From Methylotenera_A sp044222005 (GTDB taxonomy: Bacteria > Pseudomonadota > Gammaproteobacteria > Burkholderiales > Methylophilaceae), in assembly GCA_044222005.1 (NCBI GenBank), contig JBGANY010000014.1:1-46029 (forward strand): a stretch of DNA of 46,029 nucleotides, written 5' to 3'. A program made the position numbers and the translations under genes. Shown one piece after another: positions 21,242 to 29,648 of the stretch. The notes under the pieces were generated by a model. It made no database searches and had not been told where the DNA came from. It saw only the letters and a list, made by a program, of their open reading frames with translations. The number at the start of each line of letters is the position of its first letter. Positions within the stretch are counted from its first letter, which is position 1.

Positions 21242-23803
21242 TTACAAGTTAGCTAAATCGCTTTTTAATTGCTCAAGCTGCAAGGCATCTAACTGGCGAC
21301 CTTGCTTGGCAGAAATCAAAAAGCTGTCTTCAGCGCGGTTGCCAAGCGTGTTGACTTTTGCGTTGTGCAAATCTACGCCATGCTGTAAAAATATGAATGC
21401 AATCTTGGCGAGCAGGCCAGGGCGATCACCTGCCATAATTTCGAGTGTGTGATTAATGCCTTGGACCTCTGCGCTGATATTCACTTGCGTGGCAAATGGC
21501 ATGTGTTTTACCTGGCGGCTAACGCGGCCTTCCAGCGGTGCTTCCAGCGCGGTGGTGGCGAGGATTTTTTCGGTCAATTCAGCCTCGATGAATTTTAATA
21601 AACCACTATAACTTACCGATTTACCTGATTGATCTAAAACAATAAAACTATTCAGAGCATAGCCGTGATGGGTGGTGTAAATCTTCGCCTGCACGATGTT
21701 ATAAGCCATGCGGTCAAAAAAGTTGCAAATGCGGGCGAATAAATCATCCTGATCGCGCATATAAATCATCACCTGAATGCCATCGCCACTCGGGCTTAAG
21801 CGCGCGCGAACTATAGGTTTGTCGCTATAGACATGCGGTGTGAGCAAGCGGCTTTGCCAGGCGATTTCGTCAGGCTCAAAGCGCGTAAAATAAGCGGCAC
21901 CGACGTTATTCCATAATGCCTGGTAAGATTGCACGCTAAGCCCGTATCTATTGAGTTTGAGCGCGGCTTCCTGCTTTCTAGTTTCAATTGTTTGCTGTAC
22001 GCTGAAAGTTTCATCGTTCAGTATGCGTTTTGTCGCATGGAATAAGCTTTCCAGCAAACGGGCTTTCCATGCGTTCCATACGATGGGGCTGGTGCCGCGA
22101 ATATCCGCTACAGTCAATAAGTACAGGGCTTTCAGCCGTTTTTCAGTTTTCACGAAATGCGCGAATTGCTCGATGACATTGGGGTCGGACAAATCGGATT
22201 TTTGTGCGGTGCTGGACATTTTGAGATGTGATTCAACCAGCCAGGCCACCAAATTCGTATCTTCTTTGGGCAGGTTGTGTAATCTGCAAAAGCGTTTCGC
22301 GTCAATTGTGCCTAAAGTGGAGTGGTCGCCGCCACGGCCTTTTGCAATGTCATGGAACAGGGCTGCAAGATAGAGCAGATGCGGCTTTTCAAAGGCCTCA
22401 AACAATCGTGTGCATAACGGAAATTCGTGTTTTAGCTCAGGCTTGGCGAAACGGCGCAGGTTTGCCAGCACGTTTAGAATATGCTCATCCACGGTGTAAA
22501 CGTGGAACAAATCGTGCTGCATCTGGCCAATGATCTTGCCAAAAGCGGGGATGTATTGACCCAGAATGCCATAACGATTCATGCGCCGCAGGCTGTGATT
22601 GACGCCATTGGGTTGCGATAAGATGCTTAGAAACAACTTTTTATTTTCGGCGGAATCACGAAAATCACGATTTACGATTTTCTTCACACGCTGCAGTTCA
22701 CGCAGCAAGCTGGCGCTCATGCCCTTAAGTTCCGGGTATTGTTGCAGCAATAAAAAGCTTTCCAGAATCGCACTTGGCTGTTGCTGCAAGAGCTGTGCAG
22801 ATTTAGCTTCCAGCAGGCCATTTCGCGACTCGAAGTGCGCATTAATTGGGGTAGCTTTTGGCTTGTTCTTTTTTAATGTAGATTCTAAAGTTTTAAGCAA
22901 TATCTCATTGATTAAACTAATGAATTTAACGCTGCGATAATAGCTTTGCATGAGCTGTTCGCTGGCGCGTTTGTTTGGGGTGTTGACCAGGCCCAAGTTG
23001 GCGGCAAGCTCGTTCTGAAAATCAAACAGCAGCCTGTCTTCGCGACGTTTGGCCAGATAATGCAAACGGATACGCAGGGTTTGCAGATTGCACTCGTGCC
23101 GCTTAATCTGGCGCAATTCGCTACTGGTAATGATGTTGTTTTTAGCAAGTTCCAGCCAGGTTTTACCCAGATGCTGACTTTGTGCCAGCCACAAGATCAT
23201 GTGCAAATCACGCAGTCCGCCTGGGCTTTCCTTGATATTAGGTTCTAGGCTGTAGGCGGTGTCGTTAAATTTGGCGTGGCGATTATCCTGCTCTTTGAAT
23301 TTGGCCGCAAAAAACTCGGCTGGCTGCATCAACGCACGGATGGCCTCAATAAACAACTGATAATTGACCTTGCTGCCTACTAGCAGGCGCGCCTCGAGCA
23401 AATTGGTTTGCACGGTTACGTCTTGCGCTGCCTCATTCACGCATTCCTGCAGGCTGCGTACACTGTGCCCCACGCTCAGGCCAATATCCCACAGCTGGCC
23501 AATCAGGTTTTCAATTTGACCATTCAGCAGGTCGTCATGCTGATCCGGCAGTAATATAAGCAAGTCTATATCGGAATAGGGGAACAACGCGCTGCGCCCG
23601 TAGCCGCCCACGGCGATTAAAGCCACCCCCGCATGGATATTGGCTTGCAGCCATATCTGTTTTAACAGCACATCGATTAATTGCGCGTGTTTTCTGAGCA
23701 GCTGGGCAGTGTTCTTATGCTGGAAAAAACTGGCCTCCAGTGCATTTTGCTGCGCTTTTAGCGTGCTGCGCCAGGCTTGGATTGCTTGCTTTGCTTCTGA
23801 CAT
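21242..23803 (-). CDS. glnD: [Protein-PII] uridylyltransferase / uridylyl-removing enzyme
   Basis: 853-residue bifunctional nitrogen sensor that uridylylates PII when glutamine is low and removes UMP when it is high. Domains in order: nucleotidyltransferase with GGYGR (66-70) and SDID (77-80); helical linker; HD hydrolase domain with AALFHDIAKGRGGDHS (about 460-480); and two C-terminal ACT domains that bind glutamine (about 680-760 and 785-853). Length is normal. Residues 52-59 (LQANIHAG), just before the GGYGR motif, are encoded by a 22-bp exact match to the dispersed repeat core. The map stop TAA touches this ATG (TAAATG), so the two genes are co-translated. Confidence 0.97.
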   Translation of the reverse strand: MSEAKQAIQAWRSTLKAQQNALEASFFQHKNTAQLLRKHAQLIDVLLKQIWLQANIHAGVALIAVGGYGRSALFPYSDIDLLILLPDQHDDLLNGQIENLIGQLWDIGLSVGHSVRSLQECVNEAAQDVTVQTNLLEARLLVGSKVNYQLFIEAIRALMQPAEFFAAKFKEQDNRHAKFNDTAYSLEPNIKESPGGLRDLHMILWLAQSQHLGKTWLELAKNNIITSSELRQIKRHECNLQTLRIRLHYLAKRREDRLLFDFQNELAANLGLVNTPNKRASEQLMQSYYRSVKFISLINEILLKTLESTLKKNKPKATPINAHFESRNGLLEAKSAQLLQQQPSAILESFLLLQQYPELKGMSASLLRELQRVKKIVNRDFRDSAENKKLFLSILSQPNGVNHSLRRMNRYGILGQYIPAFGKIIGQMQHDLFHVYTVDEHILNVLANLRRFAKPELKHEFPLCTRLFEAFEKPHLLYLAALFHDIAKGRGGDHSTLGTIDAKRFCRLHNLPKEDTNLVAWLVESHLKMSSTAQKSDLSDPNVIEQFAHFVKTEKRLKALYLLTVADIRGTSPIVWNAWKARLLESLFHATKRILNDETFSVQQTIETRKQEAALKLNRYGLSVQSYQALWNNVGAAYFTRFEPDEIAWQSRLLTPHVYSDKPIVRARLSPSGDGIQVMIYMRDQDDLFARICNFFDRMAYNIVQAKIYTTHHGYALNSFIVLDQSGKSVSYSGLLKFIEAELTEKILATTALEAPLEGRVSRQVKHMPFATQVNISAEVQGINHTLEIMAGDRPGLLAKIAFIFLQHGVDLHNAKVNTLGNRAEDSFLISAKQGRQLDALQLEQLKSDLANL
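23629..23650 (+). repeat. Repeat-core match inside glnD
   Basis: Exact 22-base match to the core plus inner arms of the dispersed palindromic repeat (CCGCATGGATATT then GGCTTGCAG), on the strand opposite to glnD coding. The outer arms are absent. Confidence 0.6.
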
Positions 23804-24592
23804 TTAAGGTGCAGGAGGCGACCCGGCGGACAATGTCATCACTTCAAAATCGGTTTCGGTCACCAGTATGGTGTGTTCCCACTGCGCTGATAAACTGCGG
23901 TCTTTAGTGACAATGGTCCAGCCGTCAGGCAGTTGTTTGATTTCACGCTTACCTGCATTAATCATCGGCTCTATGGTAAACATCATGCCCGCTTTCAGCT
24001 TGAGCCCGGTACCGGGTTTGCCGTAATGCAGCACTTGCGGGTCTTCATGAAATTTTTTGCCAATGCCGTGCCCGCAAAACTCACGCACTACGCTGTAACC
24101 ATTCTTTTCAGCAAAGCTTTGAATGGCGTGACCTATGTCGCCCAGAGTAGCATCCGGCTTCACCTGGCGTATGCCTAACCACATGGCCTGATAGGTGATT
24201 TCGCACAATCTTTTGGCTTGAATCGAAACCTCGCCCACCATAAACATGCGCGAAGTATCACCATGATAGCCATCTTTAATCACGGTAATGTCGATATTCA
24301 CGATGTCACCGTTCTTTAGCACCTTGTCACCCGGTACACCATGGCAGATTTGATGATTCACTGAAGTGCAAATCGATTTGGGGTAGGGCGTGTGGCCGTC
24401 AGGCGCATAATTCAAAGGTGCGGGAATCGCTTGCTGCACGTTCACAATATAATCATGGCAAAGCTGGTCCAGCTTTTCTGTTGTAACACCATGTACCACA
24501 AACGGTGTAATGTAATCAAGCACTTCAGATGCAAGCCTGCCTGCAATGCGCATTTTTGCGATATCGTCCGCGTTGTTGATAGTGATGGCCAT
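23804..24592 (-). CDS. map: Methionine aminopeptidase, type I
   Basis: 262-residue metalloprotease that removes the initiator methionine, acting after deformylase. Metal ligands are all visible: Asp in NIDITVIKDG, Asp in GDTSRMF, His in GHGIGKKFHEDP, Glu in FTIEPMI and Glu in WEHTILVT. ATG 24592 was chosen because MAITINNADDIAKMRIAGRLA matches the family start; the open frame to 24664 adds an unrelated N terminus. Map-glnD adjacency is the usual proteobacterial order, but the expected divergent neighbour rpsB is displaced by an HDOD gene. Confidence 0.97.
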   Translation of the reverse strand: MAITINNADDIAKMRIAGRLASEVLDYITPFVVHGVTTEKLDQLCHDYIVNVQQAIPAPLNYAPDGHTPYPKSICTSVNHQICHGVPGDKVLKNGDIVNIDITVIKDGYHGDTSRMFMVGEVSIQAKRLCEITYQAMWLGIRQVKPDATLGDIGHAIQSFAEKNGYSVVREFCGHGIGKKFHEDPQVLHYGKPGTGLKLKAGMMFTIEPMINAGKREIKQLPDGWTIVTKDRSLSAQWEHTILVTETDFEVMTLSAGSPPAP

Positions 24593-24684
24593 GAAATTGC
24601 TATGTGAGTGATGGAATGGCGCCATTTTAGCATAGTCGCTCTTGTCCCGTTTGCGATAAGCCAAAAAAGCAATCTAAAGGTAAG

Positions 24685-24707
24685 CACCATTTTTATGGTG
24701 TTTTTTT
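24685..24707 (+). terminator. Terminator-like hairpin upstream of the HDOD gene
   Basis: CACCAT (24685-24690), loop TTTT, ATGGTG (24695-24700), then seven T (24701-24707), reading on the plus strand. The only gene to its left is map on the minus strand, so it must end a short non-coding transcript, attenuate the HDOD transcript, or stop antisense transcription. Confidence 0.65.
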
Positions 24708-24764
24708 GCGAATTCGAATCCAGGCATCGCCTTTATGATGTGAAGCTGGTAAAGGAGAGTTTGA

Positions 24765-25610
24765 ATGGCGTCGACACCCACAGACACAGCAGTAAAAGAT
24801 ATCAATGCCTGGGTTGGCTTTATCCGCACGGCTGAAATTCCCGTGCTTAAACAAACAGCGCGTGAAATTGCGCGATTGCAGGCGGACGAAGACAAGCTGA
24901 GCGCACGTGCGATTGCGGCAACGGTTTATAACGACCCGATGATGGTGTTCAGAGTGCTGAGTTATTCACAAAAGCACAAAGGCAAACACCAGTTGCAGGA
25001 TCTGCTGCAGGTTGAACAGGCGATCCTGATGATGGGCACCACCACGTTTTTTCGAGATATTCCACCCAGTTTTCTGGTTGAGGACGCCCTCAAGAATAAT
25101 CTGCCTGCATTGACGCATTTGCTTAAACTGATTCGGCGCGCACATCGTGCAGCTTATTTTGCGGCCGAATGGGCGACGCATCTGGCAGACTTGCATGCTG
25201 AAGAAGTGCGTATTGCCGCTTTGCTGCATGATTTATCTGAAATGCTGATGTGGTGTTTTGCGCCCGATAAAATGAACAGCATCTTTGCAATGCAGCAGTC
25301 TGATAAAACCTTGCGCAGCCATATTGTGCAGCAAGAAGTGCTGGGTTTTAGGCTGCATGATTTGCAAAAAGAGCTGGTTGAAGTGTTTCAATTGCCGCCA
25401 TTGTTGTCCAAGCTGATGCAGGATGAGGCCTCTGGCGAGCAGCGTGTGAGAAACGTCATGCTGGCGGTGAATCTGGCACGCCATTCCGCAAACGGTTGGG
25501 ATGATGCAGCCCTGCCGGATGATTATCATGATGTCGCTGAGTTTTTAAGGCTGGATATTGATAGAACCAAACGCATCATTGGTGTGCCTGCGGACGTCTT
25601 AAACATATAA
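24765..25610 (+). CDS. HDOD-domain signalling protein
   Basis: 281-residue cytoplasmic protein with an HDOD (HD-related output) domain. Typical motifs are IPVLKQTAREIARLQADED at the N terminus, VYNDPMMVFRVLSYSQ, QAILMMGTTTFF, AAEWATHLADLHAEEVRIAALLHDLSEMLMW and GVPADVLNI at the end. HDOD proteins are regulatory, without proven phosphodiesterase activity in most cases; here the HD pair survives as LLHDLSE. AAAGGAGA lies 8 nt before the ATG. The gene sits between map and rpsB, normally adjacent divergent neighbours, and its 5' region carries a terminator-like hairpin. Target unknown. Confidence 0.88.
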   Translation: MASTPTDTAVKDINAWVGFIRTAEIPVLKQTAREIARLQADEDKLSARAIAATVYNDPMMVFRVLSYSQKHKGKHQLQDLLQVEQAILMMGTTTFFRDIPPSFLVEDALKNNLPALTHLLKLIRRAHRAAYFAAEWATHLADLHAEEVRIAALLHDLSEMLMWCFAPDKMNSIFAMQQSDKTLRSHIVQQEVLGFRLHDLQKELVEVFQLPPLLSKLMQDEASGEQRVRNVMLAVNLARHSANGWDDAALPDDYHDVAEFLRLDIDRTKRIIGVPADVLNI

Positions 25611-25769
25611 GATTAAGCTGGCAAACTCGATCAGTTAATGGTATTATGCGGCCTCTGCAATTTAGCAGAAAAGCTGTTAGTAAAAAATAAGGCACCATCC
25701 CGTACAGGGTGTTCATTCAATTGAATATTGTGGATGTGTGTAAATTTAACCCTTACATGGAGTAATCAA
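25611..25769 (+). promoter_or_regulatory. rpsB upstream region: promoter and leader
   Basis: A -10-like TATTAT (25642-25647) with TGGCAA (25619-25624) 17 bp upstream would start a leader of about 115 nt. The leader contains a small stem, CACC (25693-25696) with GGTG (25708-25711). S2 leaders are known to be autoregulated by S2; the fold here is too weakly seen to claim the known motif. Confidence 0.35.
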
Positions 25770-26522
25770 ATGTCTGTAACCATGCGTCAAATGCTGGAAG
25801 CCGGAGTTCACTTCGGCCATCAAACCCGTTACTGGAACCCAAAAATGGCAGAATATATTTTTGGCGACCGCAACAAAATTCATATTGTAAACCTTGAAAA
25901 AACCTTGCCATTGTTTGAAGATGCGCTTAAATACGTGCGCACATTGGCAGCTAACAAGGGTCGTATTTTATTCGTAGGCACTAAACGCCAGGCGCGCGAC
26001 ATCATCAAGGAAGAAGCCGTGCGTGCTGGTTGTGCGTATGTGAATCACCGTTGGTTGGGCGGCATGCTGACTAACTTTAAAACGGTCAAACAATCCATTA
26101 AGCGCTTGCATGATTTTGATGCGATGTTGCTGGATGGCAGCCTGGATAAATTCGGTAAAAAAGAAGCGCTTGGCTACAAACGCGAAATCGAAAAACTTGA
26201 GCGCTCCATTGGCGGCATTAAGGAAATGGGCGGCTTGCCGGATGCGATTTTCATTATCGACGTCGGCCACGAGAGCGGCGCGATTACTGAAGCGCAAAAA
26301 CTGGGCATCCCGGTGATTGGCATTGTCGACACAAATAACTCACCTGACGGCGTTGCATATGTGATTCCGGGTAACGATGACTCTAGCCGCGCGATTCGCC
26401 TGTATGCGCGTGGCGTGGCCGATGCGGTGCTGGATGGCCGTGCCAATGCGATTACCGAGATTGTAAAATCTGCAAAAGAAGAAGAGTTTGTAGAAGTTGC
26501 GGCAGAAGCTGCAGCCGAGTAA
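25770..26522 (+). CDS. rpsB: 30S ribosomal protein S2
   Basis: 250-residue small-subunit protein. It starts MSVTMRQMLEAGVHFGHQTRYWNPKMAEY, the conserved S2 opening, and carries FVGTKRQARDIIKEEA and VIGIVDTNNSPDGVAYVIPGNDDS. ATG 25770 with GGAG upstream was chosen over the open frame from 25728. The C-terminal tail is Glu/Ala rich. A terminator-like hairpin separates it from tsf. Confidence 0.98.
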   Translation: MSVTMRQMLEAGVHFGHQTRYWNPKMAEYIFGDRNKIHIVNLEKTLPLFEDALKYVRTLAANKGRILFVGTKRQARDIIKEEAVRAGCAYVNHRWLGGMLTNFKTVKQSIKRLHDFDAMLLDGSLDKFGKKEALGYKREIEKLERSIGGIKEMGGLPDAIFIIDVGHESGAITEAQKLGIPVIGIVDTNNSPDGVAYVIPGNDDSSRAIRLYARGVADAVLDGRANAITEIVKSAKEEEFVEVAAEAAAE

Positions 26523-26533
26523 TTGATACATGC

Positions 26534-26559
26534 AAAAAAGGGGCGAGCAGCCCCTTTTT
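26534..26559 (+). terminator. Attenuator/terminator between rpsB and tsf
   Basis: GGGGC (26540-26544), loop GAGCA, GCCCC (26550-26554), A6 before and T5 after. The short stem probably allows partial read-through, lowering Ts relative to S2. Confidence 0.8.
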
Positions 26560-26592
26560 CTTTTTAGGAACTATTGGTTTTAGGAGCAAAAA

Positions 26593-27468
26593 ATGGCTGA
26601 AATTACCGCAGGGATGGTAAAAGATTTACGTGAGCGTACCGATGCGCCAATGATGGATTGCAAGAAAGCACTTACCGAAGCCGAAGGCGACATGACGCGT
26701 GCAGAAGAAATTCTTCGTGTACGTTTTGGCAACAAGGCCAGCAAGGCTGCAGGCCGCGTGGCTGCTGAGGGTACGGTAGGTGTTTCGATTAGCGTGGATG
26801 GTAAAACCGGCGCGATGATTGAAGTGAACTCGGAAACGGATTTCTGCGCAAAAAATGAAGACTTTTTGAAGTTTGTGGGCGAGTTGGCAGGCATTGTTGC
26901 TAACAGCAACGCTGCTGATATCGCTGCAGTAGGCGCACTCGCAATGCGTGGCGCTACAGTAGAAGAAACACGCGCGCAACTGGTTGGTAAAATTGGCGAG
27001 AACATCACGCCGCGCCGTTTTGTGAAAATCAGCGCCAAAGGCAAACTGGCAAGTTATGTACACGGCAGCAAAATCGGCGTACTGGTGGACTTGGTTGGTG
27101 GTGATGACGCATTGGCTAAAGACATTGCAATGCACATTGCCGCAGCTAAACCCAAATCATTGGATGCTTCCGGCATTGATGCAAGTTTGATTGAAGCTGA
27201 ACGTCGCGTGGCGATTGAAAAGGCCAAAGAAGCAGGCAAACCTGAAGCGATGCTGGAAAAGATTGCTGATGGCACCGTGCAAAAGTTCCTGAAAGAAGTG
27301 ACTTTGCTCAGTCAGGTGTTTGTGAAAGATGACAAAATGACCATCGAGCAATTGTTGAAATCTAAAAACGCTTCTATCGCTTCGTTCACCATGTACACTG
27401 TGGGCGAGGGTATCGAAAAGGCAGTAGTGGATTATGCGGCTGAGGTTGCAGCTGCTGCCAAGGTTTAA
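26593..27468 (+). CDS. tsf: Translation elongation factor Ts
   Basis: 291-residue nucleotide-exchange factor for EF-Tu. It begins MAEITAGMVKDLRERTDAPMMDCKKALTEAEGDMTRAEEILR, containing the conserved RxxTxAPMMDCKKAL motif; the core includes VEVNSETDFCAKN (here IEVNSETDFCAKNEDF). Normal length. TAGGAG lies before the ATG. A strong terminator follows. Confidence 0.98.
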   Translation: MAEITAGMVKDLRERTDAPMMDCKKALTEAEGDMTRAEEILRVRFGNKASKAAGRVAAEGTVGVSISVDGKTGAMIEVNSETDFCAKNEDFLKFVGELAGIVANSNAADIAAVGALAMRGATVEETRAQLVGKIGENITPRRFVKISAKGKLASYVHGSKIGVLVDLVGGDDALAKDIAMHIAAAKPKSLDASGIDASLIEAERRVAIEKAKEAGKPEAMLEKIADGTVQKFLKEVTLLSQVFVKDDKMTIEQLLKSKNASIASFTMYTVGEGIEKAVVDYAAEVAAAAKV

Positions 27469-27479
27469 TAAGCTCAAAT

Positions 27480-27510
27480 AAAAAAGTGGACATTCTGTCC
27501 ACTTTTTTTT
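27480..27510 (+). terminator. Rho-independent terminator after tsf
   Basis: GTGGACA (27486-27492), loop TTC, TGTCCAC (27496-27502), A6 before and T8 after. It separates rpsB-tsf from pyrH onward, so pyrH-frr and the following genes need their own promoter in 27511-27598; none is obvious to me. Confidence 0.93.
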
Positions 27511-27598
27511 CGCCTTTTTTCGTCAGAGCGTAAGCAAATAAGCGTGGTTTGTGATTAAATAAGCAAACTCAAATTTCATGGGAATTTCTAGGTAAAAT

Positions 27599-28312
27599 AT
27601 GGTTAAACCTGCCTTTAAGCGCATTCTTCTTAAACTCTCTGGCGAAGCACTCATGGGTGATGACGCGTATGGCATCAACCGGGCAACCATTTCAAATATC
27701 GTTGAGCAAATCAAAGAAATTGTAGATTTGGGTGTAGAAGTTGGCGTTGTGATTGGCGGCGGCAATATTTTCCGCGGCGTAGCGCCGGCAGCGGCGGGGA
27801 TGGACCGAGCTACGGCCGATTATATGGGCATGCTGGCTACCGTTATGAACGCGCTGGCATTGCAGGATGCGATGCGCCACATCGGCGTAGAGGCGCGTGT
27901 GCAAAGCGCGCTGGGTATAGAGTTCGTGGAACCTTACGTGCGCGCAAAAGCATTACGAGCGCTAGAGAAAGGCCGTGTGGTGATATTTGGCGCAGGTACA
28001 GGAAATCCGTTTTTTACCACGGACACCGCAGCCGCCTTGCGTGGGGCTGAAATTGATGCCGAAATAGTGCTCAAAGCCACCAAAGTCGATGGTATTTACA
28101 GTGCTGATCCAAAAAAAGACCCAAAAGCCAGCAAGTATGAAACAGTGACGTTTGATGAGGCTATTGCAAAGGATTTAAAAGTGATGGACGCTACAGCGTT
28201 TACACTTTGTCGCGACCAAAAACTGCCTATTGCTGTGTTTAATATTTTTAAAGCTGGCGCGCTAAAACGCGTGGTGATGGGCGAAAACGAAGGCACGCGC
28301 GTCGTAGTATAA
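27599..28312 (+). CDS. pyrH: UMP kinase
   Basis: 237-residue hexameric kinase of the amino-acid-kinase fold that makes UDP from UMP. Motifs: KRILLKLSGEALMG, VGVVIGGGNIFRG, DYMGMLATVMNALALQDA, and FGAGTGNPFFTTDTAAALRG in the nucleotide region. AGG lies 7 nt before the ATG. It starts the pyrH-frr-uppS-cdsA-dxr series after the tsf terminator. Confidence 0.98.
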   Translation: MVKPAFKRILLKLSGEALMGDDAYGINRATISNIVEQIKEIVDLGVEVGVVIGGGNIFRGVAPAAAGMDRATADYMGMLATVMNALALQDAMRHIGVEARVQSALGIEFVEPYVRAKALRALEKGRVVIFGAGTGNPFFTTDTAAALRGAEIDAEIVLKATKVDGIYSADPKKDPKASKYETVTFDEAIAKDLKVMDATAFTLCRDQKLPIAVFNIFKAGALKRVVMGENEGTRVVV

Positions 28313-28336
28313 TTAAGCATTAAGTTGGAGAAGCAA

Positions 28337-28894
28337 ATGTTAGAAGACATAAAAAAAACCGCGGATCTCAAAATGCAGAAGTCGCTTGAAGCGCTGAAGA
28401 ACGATCTTGCGAAAGTGCGCACAGGCCGCGCCCATACAGGCTTGCTGGATCATGTGATGGTGGAATATTACGGTTCGATGGTAGCAGTGAATCAAGTCGC
28501 GAACGTCAATCTGGGCGACGCGCGTACGATCAATGTTCAACCATATGAAAAAAATATGATTTCTAAAGTTGAGAAAGCCATCCGCGATAGCGACCTGGGC
28601 TTGAATCCGGCCACCAACGGCGATGTGATCCGCGTGCCAATGCCAATGCTAACTGAAGAGCGTCGCCGCGATTTAACCAAAATCGTCCGCAACGAGGCGG
28701 AAGGCGCTAAAGTAGCGATTCGTAATGTGCGCCGCGATGCCAACGATGCACTGAAAAAACTGCTGAAGGACAAGGAAATCAGTGAGGATGACGAGCGTCG
28801 CGCACAAGACGAAGTGCAGAAACTGACGGATAAGGCAGTCGTAGAAGTGGATAAGCTGCTCCAGATCAAAGAAGCCGATTTAATGGCCGTCTAA
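28337..28894 (+). CDS. frr: Ribosome recycling factor
   Basis: 185 residues, exactly the usual length. RRF splits post-termination ribosomes together with EF-G. Visible motifs are KVRTGRAHTGLLDHVMVEYYG, INVQPYEKNMISKVEKAI, and PMLTEERRRDLTKIV. ATG 28337 was chosen over the in-frame TTG at 28325, because the GGAG inside that upstream segment is the ribosome site of the ATG. Its stop overlaps the uppS start (TAATG). Confidence 0.98.
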   Translation: MLEDIKKTADLKMQKSLEALKNDLAKVRTGRAHTGLLDHVMVEYYGSMVAVNQVANVNLGDARTINVQPYEKNMISKVEKAIRDSDLGLNPATNGDVIRVPMPMLTEERRRDLTKIVRNEAEGAKVAIRNVRRDANDALKKLLKDKEISEDDERRAQDEVQKLTDKAVVEVDKLLQIKEADLMAV

Positions 28895-29646
28895 TGGCTT
28901 TATTTTCAAGTTCCACACAAACTATTCCAGCTTTGGCGGAAATTCCCCAGCACATTGCCGTGATTATGGATGGCAACGGCCGCTGGGCCAGAAAGCGCTT
29001 TTTGCCCCGCGTTGCCGGGCATAAGCGTGGCGTAGAAACTGTACGCGACTTAGTCAAGGAATGCGCAAAGCTTAATGTGAAATTTCTCACGCTATTTGCT
29101 TTTAGCAGTGAAAACTGGCGCAGACCTGATGATGAAGTTTCGTTTTTAATGGCTTTGTTTATGGATGCGCTCAAGCGTGAAGTGGCGAAACTGCATGAAA
29201 ACAATATCCGTTTAATCCTGATAGGTGACCGTAGCCGGTTTAATGCGGATCTGGTGGCGCAAATTGAAGCCTCAGAGAAACTCACAGCAAATAACACAGG
29301 GCTTACATTGACCATTGCCGCCAATTACGGCGGGCGTTGGGATATTCTGCAAGCAACTAACCGCATGATTGCTGCAAACCCGGGAAAAACCGGACCGTTC
29401 ACAGAAGATGACTTAACACCCCATTTGTCCATGTACTATGCCGCCGAGCCTGATTTGTTCATTCGCACTGGCGGCGAAAAACGCGTAAGCAACTTTTTGC
29501 TTTGGCAATTGGCGTATACCGAGTTTTATTTTACCGATACGTTATGGCCGGACTTTAATGCAAAAGCGTTTCAGGCGGCAATCGCCTCTTATCAGCAACG
29601 CGAGCGGCGCTTCGGGCGAACGAGCGAGCAGCTTTCAAACAGATAA
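28894..29646 (+). CDS. uppS: Undecaprenyl diphosphate synthase (cis-prenyltransferase)
   Basis: 250-residue enzyme that extends farnesyl diphosphate with isopentenyl units to C55, the carrier lipid of peptidoglycan. Signature HIAVIMDGNGRWARKR with catalytic D26, FSSENW-type motif FAFSSENWRRP, and C-terminal LFIRTGGEKRVSNFLLWQLAYTEFYF. The ATG shares a base with the frr stop, so translation is coupled. cdsA follows after 2 nt. Confidence 0.98.
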   Translation: MALFSSSTQTIPALAEIPQHIAVIMDGNGRWARKRFLPRVAGHKRGVETVRDLVKECAKLNVKFLTLFAFSSENWRRPDDEVSFLMALFMDALKREVAKLHENNIRLILIGDRSRFNADLVAQIEASEKLTANNTGLTLTIAANYGGRWDILQATNRMIAANPGKTGPFTEDDLTPHLSMYYAAEPDLFIRTGGEKRVSNFLLWQLAYTEFYFTDTLWPDFNAKAFQAAIASYQQRERRFGRTSEQLSNR

Positions 29647-29648
29647 TC

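Noticed and set aside
24708..24735. T-arm-like TTCGAATCC as a tRNA remnant upstream of the HDOD gene
   Set aside because: Only nine bases resemble a T loop; no acceptor stem, CCA or flanking complementarity was found.
25680..25715. Known S2 leader motif in the rpsB 5' region
   Set aside because: Only a four-pair stem could be seen by eye; insufficient to call the motif, so it is kept as a generic leader of low confidence.
26626..27135. Minus-strand open frame of 169 codons
   Set aside because: Antisense shadow of tsf; composition follows the complementary codon pattern and no start signal is seen.
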